This document shows, piece after piece, positions 36,473 through 49,344 of a stretch of DNA of 64,000 nt. This DNA is from Acheta domesticus (Eukaryota > Arthropoda > Insecta > Orthoptera > Gryllidae): positions 214,557,420-214,621,419 of the forward strand of contig JAHLJT010009436.1 in assembly GCA_031308135.1 (NCBI GenBank), in the 5' to 3' direction. The notes under the pieces were generated by a model. It ran no database searches. It saw nothing but the letters and a program-made list of their open reading frames with translations, and was not told where the DNA came from. The position numbers and the translations under genes are program-made. The number at the start of each line of letters is the position of its first letter. The first letter of the stretch is position 1.

Positions 36473-37337
36473 CAGTAATCCCTCAACATTCGCGAGAGTT
36501 AGGTTCCCGAAAAGCATCGCGAATGTCAAATCTGCCAATGTTAAAGAAAAATGAATGAATTTTAATGAAAAAAACGTGTATTAGGTTTCTGGATATCGAA
36601 AAACTGTTTCAAAATTTTAAAACATGACAAAAAATTGCAGTAGAACTTAACACTACTACCAACAAAATTCCCTATTAACATCCCAAAGAGAACAATATTT
36701 GAAATTTATTTCAAATTAGGAAGTGACTCGACATACGACTCCTCATTCTAATATCCAAACGTGGAAGAGTTGCTTCTTCTATTTCTCTCTTATATTTCGA
36801 AGTAATTTCCATGTTCAGATCATATTCAAATGCCCTTCCCACCAGAGCTTGTTGAAGTTATAGAACGCCATTAACAGTTCTGATACTGAAGTTGCTCCAG
36901 GACGTAGTTTCGTTTCCGTTAGTTCATTATTATGTTCGAGGAGGTTTTCTTCGCTGATTATTTCCCGAAGCTATGCTCATCAGTCAAATCATTACAGATC
37001 CTGAATGTTTTTTCCGTTTGTGTGGCCAAAACCCTTACCTCCAACTTGACGCAACTGAAGTGAAATATTTTACTATTTTGCTTCGCTATTAATGTGAAAT
37101 GACATTCCAAATTTAACATTTTTGTAGAACGTGATACTTTGAGCTCCGGTGTCTGTCAAGTTCGGTTCCCAGATGACGCTGATAAAGGGAATGAAATGTG
37201 ATCGCTTTAAAATATGTAGGACGGAAAGACGCACTCGCGAATGTTCAAGTTGCAAATGTTAAAACCGGTAGCATTTCTCTAATCGCGAATGTTCGGAACT
37301 CGGGAATAGCGAATTCGCGGATGTGGAGGGATTACTG
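36473..37337. mobile_element. 865-bp pogo/Tigger-like element with TA target duplication
   Basis: The ends CAGTAATCCCTCAACATTCG and (right, reverse complement) CAGTAATCCCTCCACATCCG are inverted repeats flanked by TA on both sides (36471-36472, 37338-37339). CAGT...ACTG termini plus TA duplication are characteristic of the pogo/Tigger branch of Tc1/mariner. Further 'cgcgaatgt' repeats occur inside both ends. No intact transposase; too short to be autonomous. Confidence 0.85.
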
Positions 37338-38142
37338 TATATATTTGCCTCCAGAACAAAAATTAGACTGAGTTTGTGGGGCCAAAAATTTGGAAGTGTT
37401 AAATAACTCAGGAAATTATTTTGAATTTTCCCAAAGGTATTCTATAAACTACATATCTCATTAATTTAGATCTTTCTACGATTTTTGATGTATTCGACGA
37501 CCTTCCTCACCCGAATTTTTTAAAATTATTTTCCATGTTTTTGGATAACAGAAAAACTCTTAAAAGCAGAAAGTCAATAATCGAGAAAATGGGGGTAGCT
37601 AGTGATATGTGTTTAGAATAATATGATGGAACATAATGTGCATATCTTCCAAGCATTGAATTCACTGTATCTACTGCAATATCTTCCGTGTAGTGGAGAA
37701 ACTTGTGAGGCTTTTTTTCCTTTTGATAAGTTACATGTTTGAAACAGCAAGATTTTCCACATCACAAATTAGTGGATAAATGAGGACTTTAGTTTTAGAG
37801 CACTTTTTATCAGTTTGTTCCCAAACATCCCAGAAATAGTGAGCATTGAATACTTTTCGTTTTCTTTCTTTGTCAAATTGGGTAGGCACTTTGCTTTAAG
37901 AACAGATTTCATTAATAAAGTCTCCCCCAATCCCACAGAAATAAAAATGAGAGATACATTGCACAGAGAAGGAAATATTGGATGGGTAGGATGTGTTCGA
38001 AAAAAATAGAAATTTGTAATCTTCAATATAATTATAGATTTACTGAAAATCGGAACTCCGGAAAATCGGAGAGAATGAGACAGAGGCAGATAGACAAAGA
38101 GAGGAGGACAGACGGGGAAAGGTAGAGAGAGCCGGGGAAAGA

Positions 38143-38144
<2 letters not shown>

Positions 38145-38203
<59 letters not shown>

Positions 38204-38254
38204 ATATATTATACATTATATATGTATATTATACATTATATATGTGTATTATAA

Positions 38255-38319
<65 letters not shown>

Positions 38320-38325
38320 TTAGAT
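38145..38325. repeat. (TA)n and (GA)n microsatellite
   Basis: A long alternating TA tract (38149-38280, with interruptions such as 'tacattatatatg') runs directly into a perfect GA tract (38279-38317). It is preceded by degenerate 'gacagagg/gagagagc' purine sequence from about 38080. It probably varies in length between individuals and may be assembly-sensitive. Confidence 0.95.
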
Positions 38326-38540
38326 AGCCATCCCGATTTTCGAGTACAAAAACACATGCAACTTCTTGTCAACCTGCACCAAACACAAGAATCTTTGAAA
38401 CAGTCCTAATAGTTCTTAATCATGTCGTTGTGCAACGATAAACATCAATAGAACGTAGAAGTGGATTTTACAACCGAAAATTTCAGAACGTATTGTTGAG
38501 GTGATATCCAACGTCTATAGTACCATACTCGTATAAGGAG

Positions 38541-38602
38541 GGAATGAAAATAATTAGTTTTAGGAGTGGGGAATGAAAATAATTAGTTTTAGGAGGGGTC
38601 CG
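38541..38602 (+). repeat. Short tandem duplication
   Basis: 'gaatgaaaataattagtttt' followed by 'aggag' occurs twice in direct order, about 31 bp apart, at the left edge of a dispersed family A copy. It looks like a local slippage duplication. Confidence 0.8.
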
Positions 38603-39715
38603 AAAAATGTAAACCCTTTGGTTTTCCAGACATTAGAGATATTACTGAAAATTAGACCTAATATTTTCTATTTTCATTTGACTTATTCAAGACAAGAATT
38701 TGAAGAAAAACTGCTTCCATTTTTGAGAAAATTTCAAAAAAGTCATAGCGATTTCAAGTACGTCAAAGGTCAATTTCAAATTGAAGAGGACGTGACCGCA
38801 GTTCAATAGATACAGGAATATTTATTTTGGTGAAATACTTGTGTGAACTAATAATCTAGGCACTAGAAAACTGACGGACGGAAGGCTAGTGGTTTGTTCA
38901 AGAAATTGTACATGCCCTTTTATAAAGAGCTGTTTTTTTACAATAAACTTTGTTTTAGGCAAAAATCGCTAATTTTAATTTTGTAGTTTTGCAATCTACA
39001 CTCTTTGCAATTTTCGAAAATACAGAGTTTGCTGATAATGGGACTAGCACCATATTTTTTTACCTTCCCAGTACACATAAAAGGATAAAATTTAAAAGAA
39101 AAAATTTTGAGATAAAATTATTTTAAAAATTTTAAAATTGGCTGTATTTCGAGCAATATTACCAGAAAACGACTAAAATTTTCGAAATATTTAACATGAC
39201 CTTATTTGAAGATCTGTCTTTAAAGAACAGATTTTATAATGTAACAAAATATCTATCTTCAATGTTATAGTTGAAGGAAGACGTCCAAACTGCTCTTTTG
39301 AAATTTTCGAAAAATCTGGGATTTCAAGGAACATGAGACCTGCACCATTCTCTTAAGCGTCTGAGAGCAAAGTTTAATTTAAAAAATTGGTGCCATTTTT
39401 TAGAATAATTTGAAAATGTTTCTGAGGATTCACGTAAAGTATTCTCAAAAATCAAAATTTCCGTTTGAAACTCCCAAAGCTTCGAGTTCGTTCAGCTCGA
39501 TCTGGGAATGCCAGTTTTGGAGAAAATTAGCCAAATGGTTTTTGCGCTAGCGTTGACTACAGGTGGACAGACGGACAGACTTTTCCCGTCAATCGATTTT
39601 TCGTAACAGGGACCCACAAAACATGGGTTCTGGTTTCACCATCGGTTAGAGGAAGTAATTTACTGTATACAGCAACAGGATTTATCCACTTGTTCGTTAC
39701 CAGGGCCCGCCCATT
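38603..39715 (+). repeat. Dispersed family 'A', plus-orientation copy
   Basis: Carries 'tttaaagaacagattttata', 'atatctatcttcaatgttat', the 'ggtggacagacggacag' landmark near 39562 and 'caacaggatttatccacttg' near 39680, in the order seen at 7900-8400. It ends where a CR1-type LINE tail begins. Confidence 0.65.
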
Positions 39716-39719
39716 GAAA

Positions 39720-40060
39720 AAATACGTCCAAGGAAACAGCGAACTGATGTTGGAAAATACTCTTTAACAAGACTACTGAATCATGGAATAGCTTGCCTGC
39801 AACACTAATGAAGACTTTTTTCACAAACAACAAGACTTTTAGAATAAGATTATATTCTAGTAATACAGGTTAAACGTTGAGATCAGTAGTCTGAGAAGGG
39901 CCTCAGCATTTAGTAGGCACCTAAAATGAAATAAAATTGTACTAGTGTATGTATCTAAGTGCCTTTTATTGTGTTACATCAGATGTAAATTATAAATAAT
40001 TTAACACCAGGCTTAACGCCCACAGTAAATGAAATAAATTATCTATATATCTATTAGAGT
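39720..40060 (+). pseudogene. CR1-type LINE, 3'-terminal fragment
   Basis: Translation across one frameshift gives RTDVGKYSL then ESWNSLPATLMKTFFTNNKT and FRIRLYSSNTG followed by TAA (39870). This is the typical carboxyl end of CR1-like ORF2. About 190 bp of A-rich 3' UTR follow. Only the extreme 3' end is present, as is usual for 5'-truncated LINE copies. It is a different copy from the LINE at 49.9-54.4 kb but has the same C-terminal pattern. Confidence 0.7.
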
Positions 40061-43000
40061 TTCATTTTTCCTACTACACAGAAATGTATATTCTTGTATT
40101 AGGAAACTCAGCCGACAGAGTATTGAAAACCGAAACCGAAATTATACTTCAGGTGTTTGATAACAGAAATGATTAGGAACAAGAGTTATTTGGAAACTGC
40201 AATTCACAATACATCAAAGTAGATATCAAATTACATATTCACAGTACAATGCTCGAAGGTTTGTACAATGGTGCAATTGTCTTGCGATGTGGTCTTTCAG
40301 AATAGTCTTAATAATTGACATTGTCCTCTTATATTCATGCTTGTCGAGCCTAAGCCAGTGCTTCTAGCTCTCTAAAAATGTTTGTGAAGTACCTAATAAA
40401 GACTACTTCTGTTGCTTACAAAATTAACTTCTCTGTCGGAGAAGCTTAAATGAAAGGAAAAAACCTTCTTTCGCCTTTTGTTGGATTCAAGCACCTTTCC
40501 AATCAGGGCTAAATATATCCCGGCAGAGATGTATTCGTCCCTTCAACGGTGGGGTACTGACAGCTACCTACTTTTCTTGAGAAGAAGTTCGCCGTTGCTA
40601 GTAATAGGATTCGTAAAATGAAGGGGTAACAATTCTAGACACTGGGCACTCCCTCCTTTGGTCCGGGTGAGCGTACAAGCAAAGCAGTCCTTTCGTTCGG
40701 TAGTAAAAGAAATAAAAAGTGAGCCAAGTGCTATGTAAAATTGCATTGAAGAACTTGCGTCAATGTTCTTAAAATTACATGTATTAGGAAGTCACAAAAC
40801 GTCTATAATCCTTGCAATATTGCATTCCGATAGATTGTTTAAAAACAAATTACAATTAAAGAGAGCGATACCAAAAAGTAATAAATTCTAGTTCTGTAAA
40901 TAAAATAGTCTTGTTGCAGTTATTGTACAGTACATTAAAAACAAAATTAACACTAAGAATATTAGTATTATACATGAATATGTGATACCAGGAACTAAGA
41001 AAACAACGCAGGCAAGTTTTTGAAACGTTATCACATCCAAAAGTGCAAATATCTGTTGAAACTTATTTTTCGACCAAATGTTACACAGAATTAAAGATCT
41101 CTGCAAGTAAAAACCATTCATTTCCCAGAGTTTTAATTTAAAATATTTTGACTGACCGACAAAGTTAGCAGGCTTGAGAGTTGCAAACATCAACACTGAC
41201 CATGTGAGTCCTCCATTGCAGTAATTCATGTGAGCTTTTAAGTTATCATTTTACAACTATTTATTCTTACTTTAAGAAGTTCATGGGTCTTCTCAAACAA
41301 GGTAGCAGCGGAAGCTTTACTGGAGTCACGGAGACAATTGAAAAACAATCATAATATTTACGTAACTAATATCCTTAATTTTCCTCAAAAGATTCAACAA
41401 TGCTTTCGCCATACTATTGCAATTCTTCAATTTACGACAAACAATTTCAACCAATTTACGGCAAATCGACATGTTTTGGCGCTTCTATTTTGCATTTTGA
41501 TTTAATACTCAACAATTTTCTTACGAAGATTTTTCCGAAGTGTTTTAACCATTATTTGTCCCTAATTATGCTGCACAATTTTATTTTTATTCAAACTCAA
41601 CTCGCAAAAAACAAACTTGCGCAAGGGATATGTGCAGATCATCAAAAAATCGATTCTTGAATCGATCTTGGATTGCTTACGAGCGGGGATAGACGAAACA
41701 ATTATTTTTCTTAATAGACGATTGTGATTAATACCAGGCCAACGCAGGATACTTCAGTTACTTAGCAATAAAGTATCCCGTATTGCTCCATGAATGAGGA
41801 AAAGATGAACTTTCTATAAAAGCGTTCATTTGCCAGAAACGTAGTAAGACTTGCTATAATTGAAGGTTTACTCCAATTAAGTTAACATAGTAATAAATCA
41901 TTTCTTGTTAACTTGTTAATTGGATTTATTTCATTTATATATAACCATAACAAATGTTTAAAAACTCATTTCCCTGGTATGCCACACCATTTCCTTATGT
42001 TATTTGTTTGTAACGTAAAACAATAAAATGAGAAAATAGTTAATAAGACAGTTTAGAACAAAACTGTTATTCTTCTGAAGACTAAAGGTAAAGTCGTTAT
42101 TCAGAAAAATAAAAACAAATTTCACGTCAGAACAAATAATATGTACATTAATGCACTTCCTTTTTTAAAACCATTTATGAAAGCTGTTTTATTTGTTAAA
42201 AAAGCACCACGGAAATACAGAACATGCTTAACATTTTCCGTGCAAAATAAGACATTTAAAAAAACCTAAAAAATAAAAACGCTCACATTACTTCAACTCT
42301 GCTGACAAGTCACATCTTTTTCTTTTTTGTCATTGGGGAAAAATTAATATTAAAACAAGAAGTTTGTTACAAAGAACATTACACAGAGCACGTAGGCACT
42401 CCTGTTGTTTGTCCCAACGCTAACTTAAGAAACAACAAGTCGAATGCATGCAAGCCGTCGTGTCCGCTGTACGAACGTCGTATCCAGCAGACCAGCGAGC
42501 GTAGGTGGGGGTCGGGTCACTGCCCGTCCGAGGGCACGGCGCATGCGCGCAGCCGCTGACAAACCAGCGGGCCATGTGCTACCGAGGCCATTCATTTAAC
42601 ACGCCGCGCCGGCAGAATTCCGAGTTTCGAACTTGAAAACGTTTTCTACGCAGTTGTTCACATTGCTTTAAAAACAATTAAATAGCGATACATATTTTTT
42701 CATGAGAGTTTGATACGGACATATTTATTACTCCGCTACATTTGAGTATTAAGTACAATAGTTTGTTTCTTGTCGTCAGTACACTTAGTAATTTCGTTTA
42801 TTACATGTTATATTAACAGCGAAGGCAAAATTAATATTTACGATTTAAGAGGGGAAAAATAAATTCTAGTAAACTGTGCAGTAAACAAAATTAAAAATGT
42901 TCTTCGCTTAATAAATACTATAAAAATGTTTCATTACCCAAAGAATTACATGATTAAAGCGCTCACTAAAATTGAAACGTATAGTGAAAAGACGAGGCAT

Positions 43001-43480
43001 TGCAAGAATTGAAGATACGCGTGTTCCACCGGCTGATCACGTTCATTTGCAAACAAACATCACCGTGACACTTGAATGCAGTAAAAGCAGAGTTGTGGCA
43101 CAAGTCTTACCTTCTCTTTTGCTTAATACTTGTAGCGAAGCCTTACAACAAATCACGAGAAACGTCCGATTCCAGTCACACCCTTCGGAATATCCTGGAA
43201 GATACTACTAACCTCTACCAGCGATAAGGCACGTATCTGCGTGTTGGACTACGCGGAACGCGTGAACCTGACGCACTGACACATCAAGCTTAAATCTGTT
43301 TAACCTCCTATTGCCACCGCTAGATAGCGTTAGTGGAGTAGTACTCCGGCGGTCTGTCAAATCAAGGCCCTCTCCGCCGCCTGAGGCGAGGCGCTCGGCG
43401 ATTTCTTAATCACGAGCATAGAAGCTAAGGCGGCAAGAGGGATTCCCATCCCCTTAGAAGTAATAATTTGGATACCGTAT
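40061..43480. other. No recognised gene
   Basis: 3.4 kb of mostly AT-rich sequence. A hydrophobic minus frame (40888-41229, 113 codons) has no homologue that I recognise and lacks convincing splice context. A GC-rich patch at 42450-42620 could be a retroelement remnant or a CpG-rich regulatory region; I cannot tell which. Confidence 0.35.
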
Positions 43481-43534
43481 TTATTACGCTTTTAATATTA
43501 AATTCATGTACATATTAAAATTCATCTTAAAAAT

Positions 43535-43835
43535 TCTGTAACATTCCATTGGCCTCCGGCCCGCAGGTCCTAATGTTCGAATCCCGACGATCGCGTTGGC
43601 AGAATTTTCGACAGTAACTACATAACTAGGTCGAATTCAGTCGCTGGAGGAGAGGAGAGAAGGATAGTCTAGCGGCCGGCTGCTCTGATTGATAGTTTTC
43701 CGTGGTTTCTCCAATCAACACCAGGCGAATATCGGAGCAATGCCCTAACAAACGGGCCACAGACAGCGTGCGATCTTTCCTTCGTCTTCCTTGCCCTTTC
43801 TTTTCCCTTTATTTACACTTACTTATACTTACGTG
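43535..43835 (+). mobile_element. tRNA-derived SINE
   Basis: Contains a pol III B-box 'gttcgaatccc' (43576-43586). About 120 bp later comes the segment 'ccgtggtttctccaatcaac' followed by 'accaggcgaatatcgg' and 'gggccacagacagc'. This resembles the conserved body of insect SINEs (caccaggcgaatgc... ggccac). It ends in pyrimidine-rich 'cttccttgccctttc'. The A-box at the 5' end is poorly preserved, so the left boundary is approximate. Confidence 0.6.
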
Positions 43836-44138
43836 CACTACTCTACCACATATGTCAAGAGACCAGACGGAAGCTTAGAGCTTGTCCCTTGCGCACGGGG
43901 AGAGGGGGATTTTGTCCCCCCACCTGAAAATGGAGAGAGGCCTCGTAGTTCTACGTACCAAAACATTATATTTCCATACATACGATCAATTACTGATTTT
44001 ACCTATTTAAGCTGACTATTGGTGCAAATTGATGCACATTTGGGGAAGAGACTCCAAACCTTCTGCTTATGATTTCTTAGAGGACGAAGATTTTTTTAAT
44101 TTTAATTTTTTTGTTTATAATTATAGAAGGTAATTACC

Positions 44139-44779
44139 CCCATTTTTTATTGCAGATTTGGATTCCCCAGAAAAAATTACCCCTATTTGACCTATGATTA
44201 AAATCATTTTGGCTGCAGATGGCACTGTAAGCGACAAAAATTAAATTGGTTAAAAAATCATCAAAAAATGGGGATATTTCGAGAAAACACTTGATATTAG
44301 AAAAATAAAAGTAGATGTAAACGATATTTTCAAAATAGATGTCCTGGGGCACCATTATTCACCGACCCACCCCGTCTCCACGTATGGGAGTGAAAATTAT
44401 TTCAAAATTTTCAATGGGAAACCAATTTTTTAATCAAATTTTAGTTCTCCAGTACCGAATCGAATGTATTGATTTTATTATTGATGCAAATTTATTTTTA
44501 GATGGCTTTATCAATTATCCAACTCCATCAACCACTCGTGGTTATAAGGGATGGGGTGCGTCAGTGAATAACGGTGCCCCAGGATATCTATTTTGAAAAT
44601 ATCGTTTACATCTACTTTTATTTTTCTGATATCAAGTATTTTCTCGAAATAACCCCATTTTTTGATGATTTTTTAACCAACTTAATTTTTGTCGATTACA
44701 GCGCCATCAGCAGCCAAAATGACTTTAATCATAGGTCAAATAGGGGAATTTTTTCTGGGGAATCCAAATCTGCAATAAA
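44139..44779. mobile_element. 640-bp inverted-repeat MITE, ~240-bp arms
   Basis: The left arm (ttgcagatttggattcccc at 44151 ... cctggggcaccattattcac at 44342) pairs with the right arm (gtgaataacggtgccccagg ... ggggaatccaaatctgcaa) at high identity with a ~160-bp spacer. Both arms happen to be open, so matching ~70-codon frames face outward; these are products of the repeat, not genes. A relative of the outer end ('cccccaatttttgttgcag') occurs near 50988 inside another element. Confidence 0.8.
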
Positions 44780-44782
44780 CTA

Positions 44783-45440
44783 GTGATGCTACAGAATGGC
44801 ACAGACTTTCCCGTATTAGTTTGCTATTTCCTTGGGTCTTCGCTAGCTATTCGGAATTGCCACATACTCTTTCTTGCCAGCTGTCATCTATCACCGCCAA
44901 AAGTACATTTTTTTTTTCCTTTTCTTAATTTTTCGGTTTCCTAACGGTAGAACGGAAATATTAATTTTTGAATGTTAAAGAACACAAAAACCTAGTCATA
45001 AATAGCAATTTTCTTTTAAAAACTATGTGTCGTTTAAGAGAAAATGGCGTTTTAGCGCTTCTAAAAATGCGAAATTTGAAGCTCATTTTTATAGACATTT
45101 TTTGAGTTTTCAAAATACTTTATTTGAATTTATTTGAAGCACTTACACTCACAAATATAATAATCTTTACAAATTGCGGATAATGTGCATATTCAAGATG
45201 TGAGAGATCTTTCAAAAAAATTACATTTGTATAATTTTTTAAAAAACTGAGAAAAAACTCAAAATAAACCTTACGTCATATCAAAGAGGGCATTTAGCAC
45301 TATCTGATCGAAAAGTTTGAAGACATTTTTTTCTAGCCATTTACGAGAAAATGGCGATTGAGCGTTTCTGAAAATGCCGAAATTTGAGCTACTTTTCACA
45401 GAAAACGGTTGTTTTCGAGAAACTTTACTTGAAACTTAAA
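44783..45440 (+). repeat. Dispersed family 'A', left-part copy
   Basis: Begins 'tgatgctacagaatggcaca' four bases after the 640-bp MITE and follows 6929-7600 closely ('cacttacactcacaaatata', 'gcggataatgtgcatatt'), then stops near 45440. Identity is high enough that both copies can be aligned by eye for ~600 bp. Confidence 0.75.
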
Positions 45441-46790
45441 TGCCTAAAAAATGCCTTAAAATATATTTACGTAAATATATTTTACTTTATTACTTTCTAA
45501 GCTTTTTTCTTGACATTTATTTCTATTTTCTTCCAGTTTGGTTAAAAATGTATGTTTAAATAATTTCCACTTCACTAATCCCAGCCGTTTGGCACCGAAC
45601 CTCTATTTTTTTTATCCACATCTAGACCGAGGATGTCATTTGTTTTGAATTTGACATTCTGTATCTGTAAATACCACTTTCCTCTCGCTCGCGTTCCTCT
45701 TAATTCTTTACATAATGAAAAGAAGCGGATTATCGTAGGTAACCAATGGACTCAGATTCACAATACAAACATCACTCGCGTCTCAGGGGGCAAGTCGAAA
45801 GCTCCCACTACCGACGTTAATATCTCATCGTCCCACATGTTCTTCCAGGAAGGTAAAGGAAATGGAAGGAAGGTTCTGTTAATTGAAAGAATTACGCGTT
45901 AGGTCTCTTTCGTATGCCAGTGATAAAATTCAAGTCAATTAAAACATATATTTTTATCATTTCTAGGTTTATACTAAATCACAGCATTTTCCAATGGCCC
46001 AACAATGTTATACATTTATTAATTTTCCCTTATTTTAGATGTTATATAAATGTTGTACATTATAATTACGTATTTCGAATTTTTGAAAACGCTACCCGTG
46101 TGTGGCGATAGGATAAGGAGTTGAATAGGCTGATTTGCAGAGGGCACCGTTTTTTGGCCGCTAATTGTTTCACCCAATTCAAAGGCCCTGGCGGCTTACA
46201 TCAACTATTACACAATAAATTGCGCCCAGTGATAAAAAAAACGTATTTACGGAGAGAAGAACAGTACCCATCCCAATTTTGTTTCGCATATGCGTTTTTA
46301 TTATTTAATGATAAAATTAATACCAAATGTGTTTAATAAATATGCCTATTCGAATTTGTAAGAAACTTAGATGCATAACAATAGGTATGAAATTAATTAT
46401 TTTCCCTTAACACATATTTTTGTGCTTTGTGTGTAATTCTGGAACGTAAACTTTCAGCATTATTTTCTTTGCTTACTTGAAAATAAACTGCAGGTCCATT
46501 TACATTAATAACCTTGATTTCAATATTTTAAAATAATTCACAATGTAAAAACGATGAAAATTATTTTCGTTTTTATTTTTATTCTATTTTATTGATATTG
46601 CTAAAAAGTTGATTTTAAATTATTTTTTGCGCTCTTTTTTGCCTTTGTTTCCAAAATTGCATTATTTTCTCTCTAAAATTACTTAAATTAATCGATTGAT
46701 TGTTACTTTTCAACCAATTAATAGGTACATTGAAATTGTATTTTATTGCGATTATAATTAATCAATTAAAATTAAATGAAAGAGTTTTGT
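45441..46790. other. No recognised gene
   Basis: AT-rich, with short frames only (for example 45633-45902 and 46121-46336 on plus). None shows a domain or splice structure that I recognise. Confidence 0.3.
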
Positions 46791-46800
46791 GATCACAATA

Positions 46801-47110
46801 TGTGGCGACCTTAAATCCCACAGTGGCGACGAGCAACCCAGCCTGCGGCGAGCGCCCAGCGGCGGCCGCTTTTGCCGAGACTGCGGATACCGGCCGATAC
46901 TGACGAGAACAGCCGAGAATGAAGCGGTTCCGATAGTTTCGATTCTTGAGGGAGACACGTGTAGATTTCAACAGGCAAATAAGGAGCGCGCGCGCGACCT
47001 TCGAGGCTCCAAGACTGCGAAAGCAAAGCTAGCGAGACCGATCGATAATAGAATGCGTTTTGCCCGGCTCTAGTCTACTTACTTCTTTATTACAACAATT
47101 GCAATAAATT
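46801..47110 (+). mobile_element. LTR-like GC-rich block (uncertain)
   Basis: Starts TGTGGCGACC, like the minus-strand starts of the two solo LTRs (TGTGGCGGC, TGTAGTGGC), is GC-rich to ~47040, and is followed by AATAAA at 47102 in a pyrimidine/AT context. No exact target duplication was found: AATA before it, and no matching site after a CA dinucleotide. Possibly a truncated LTR. Confidence 0.3.
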
Positions 47111-47367
47111 ACATTTCCATCCGTCCTCCAGAAAATCGTTTCCATGTCTTTGTTTGACGAAGTGTTGTACACGAAGCCTTAGAAGAAGTTACTTTAAACT
47201 TAACCTCACAATTAAGACACTTGTGTTAATCCTCTGTTACCCGCAAGCAGACTGAGAGCCTGCTCTTGGCTATTTTCCTCTCCCATTGTCAATTATCAAA
47301 GGACATTGAGTTTTGCCTTCGTGTATCTTCCGTATCCTTTGCGACGTATCATATGGCGTTGATAATT

Positions 47368-48987
47368 CGTCTCTTGGCTAATAGATGTGGGGATGCGATC
47401 ATGATGTTACTGCTTGAACGCATAATTCCAAATATTGAAAGTCTGCGTCATTCTACTTTACTCTGAAGTATTTTAGAAGTTTATTTTGCAAATTAGATAC
47501 CTTTTGAACCTTCCTCGAACATCATTTTCTTTATTGCATGCACTCACTTACATAAACAAAACAATTTGAAAAGTCCTGTCTATATCACAATGAAACGTTT
47601 CACTAGTGTTCCCTGCCACAAATGAACTGGATGAGCTCGCCATGTCGCGTCCTTTCACACACACACACCAAAGTTTTATTCCTTCGCCTTACAATTTCGA
47701 ATTGACGATTCACTTTAACGCATCACTAGTTAGACAAAGTAGCATATTTTATGCACATTAAGTACGAATCAGCATTTACGCTACAACGCAGGACACACAT
47801 GAACAAAATAACATCACATGCACCGTTTCGGCTTCACGGATTGTCCCTATCATATACTATTATCGTCGCGATCGTTGCTCACCGTACGTGTACTCACGTC
47901 GTAAATCCAAGTAATGTACAGGAAAGTTAAAATGTGAAGAATAACAATAAGTACCAAAGAGAACTGCGTGCTATCAGGATCTAAGATCAATATACTATTT
48001 ATACAAAATGTGCGTCAGTTGTAATATTCACAAATTATGCAGTATTAATTAAAAAACGTCCAAATATGGATTATGCATGAATTTCTCCAAAAACCTACCA
48101 AAACATGCAAATATGCACGGAAAAATTATGCATTTTTTGAACAAGTGTTTCATTAAATATATATTTACAAAGTTTGAAATCTCTACGAAGCTTAAATAAA
48201 AACATGCATTTGCATGGAAATCCTGTCTCTAATCATTAAGTATATATTTCTTGAACACTCACTATACGATGTGCTGATTTGCCGTAAACAAGAGTACCCA
48301 AAAATAAAAGGCTCCGTAGACCACGCGAATTGATGACACGTCCTGAGCATTTTCGCTATAAAGAGACTGGGCACGTGCCTCCCACATGGATGTATCATAC
48401 GTCTGCCAACTATGCTTAAGCTCATTTCAACCTCAGATGGATAACTCGATGTGGGTTAGCAGGCCTGACAAAACAAGATCACTCCCTTCATGTATAATAG
48501 TATATGATAGGGACAATCCGTGAAGCCGAAACGGTGCATGTGATGTTATTTTGTTCATGTGTGTCCTGCGTTGTAGCGTAAATGCTGATTCGTACTTAAT
48601 GTGCATAAAATATGCTACTTTGTCTAACTAGTGATGCGTTAAAGTGAATCGTCAATTCGAAATTGTAAGACGAAGGAATAAAACTTTGGTGTGTGTGTGA
48701 AAGGACGCGACATGGCGAGCTCATCCAGTTCATTTGTGGCAGGGAACACTAGTGAAACGTTTCATTGTGATATAGACAGGACTTTTCAAATTGTTTTGTT
48801 TATGTAAGTGAGTGCATGCAATAAAGAAAATGATGTTCGAGGAAGGTTCAAAAGGTATCTAATTTGCAAAATAAACTTCTAAAATACTTCAGAGTAAAGT
48901 AGAATGACGCAGACTTTCAATATTTGGAATTATGCGTTCAAGCAGTAACATCATGATCGCATCCCCACATCTATTAGCCAAGAGACG
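47368..48987. repeat. Long inverted repeat, ~495-bp arms over 99% identical, 630-bp spacer
   Basis: The arm 47368-47863 is the reverse complement of 48494-48987. I found one C/T difference and one CA-repeat length difference in the whole arm. The outer end of the right arm continues as CAGTGGCGTCTCTTGG (reverse complement of 48978-48993), a hAT-like terminus; the left side lacks it. The spacer (47864-48493) is AT-rich without a recognised ORF. Arms carry no protein that I recognise. It is either a young foldback element or a recent inverted duplication. Confidence 0.9.
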
Positions 48988-49344
48988 CCACTGGTAAAGG
49001 TTGAGCCACTGAAAAGGAAACTCATAAAAAGTTTACATTTGCAAAAATATCTCAGAAGGAAACATATTATTTTTATTATTATAAAATTGGTAAAACATTC
49101 TAATAATTATATTCTATAATTCTGTATATATTTCTTTTAGAAACTAGAAAACAAATTTTCCTGTCATAAGAATTGTTTTTTATTCCCTAATACACAAAAT
49201 AGGACATGATCCAATGTTTAATCACAGGCTTACCGTTTAATTGGTTAAGAAAGGTCCTCGTGCGATCGCGTGGTCGGTAAAATACCTCTGTTTAGAATTA
49301 AATGGCGCTGCGCCCTGATCCTTGCACTCCACATTCCACGAAAC

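Noticed and set aside
38145..38325. CRISPR-like or regulatory array
   Set aside because: Simple TA and GA dinucleotide repeats with no spacers; an ordinary microsatellite in a eukaryotic genome.
40888..41229. Hydrophobic 113-codon minus frame as a chemoreceptor or transporter exon
   Set aside because: Hydrophobicity is expected from T-rich sequence; I see no family motif and no convincing splice sites.
43310..43470. TTAA-flanked piggyBac-like MITE (cctcctattgccaccgct / ggcggcaagaggg)
   Set aside because: The partial inverted repeat is short and the right flank is TTAG rather than TTAA, several bases away from the repeat end.
44134..44783. Two similar ~70-codon proteins facing outward
   Set aside because: They are the two arms of one inverted repeat; the similarity is the repeat itself.
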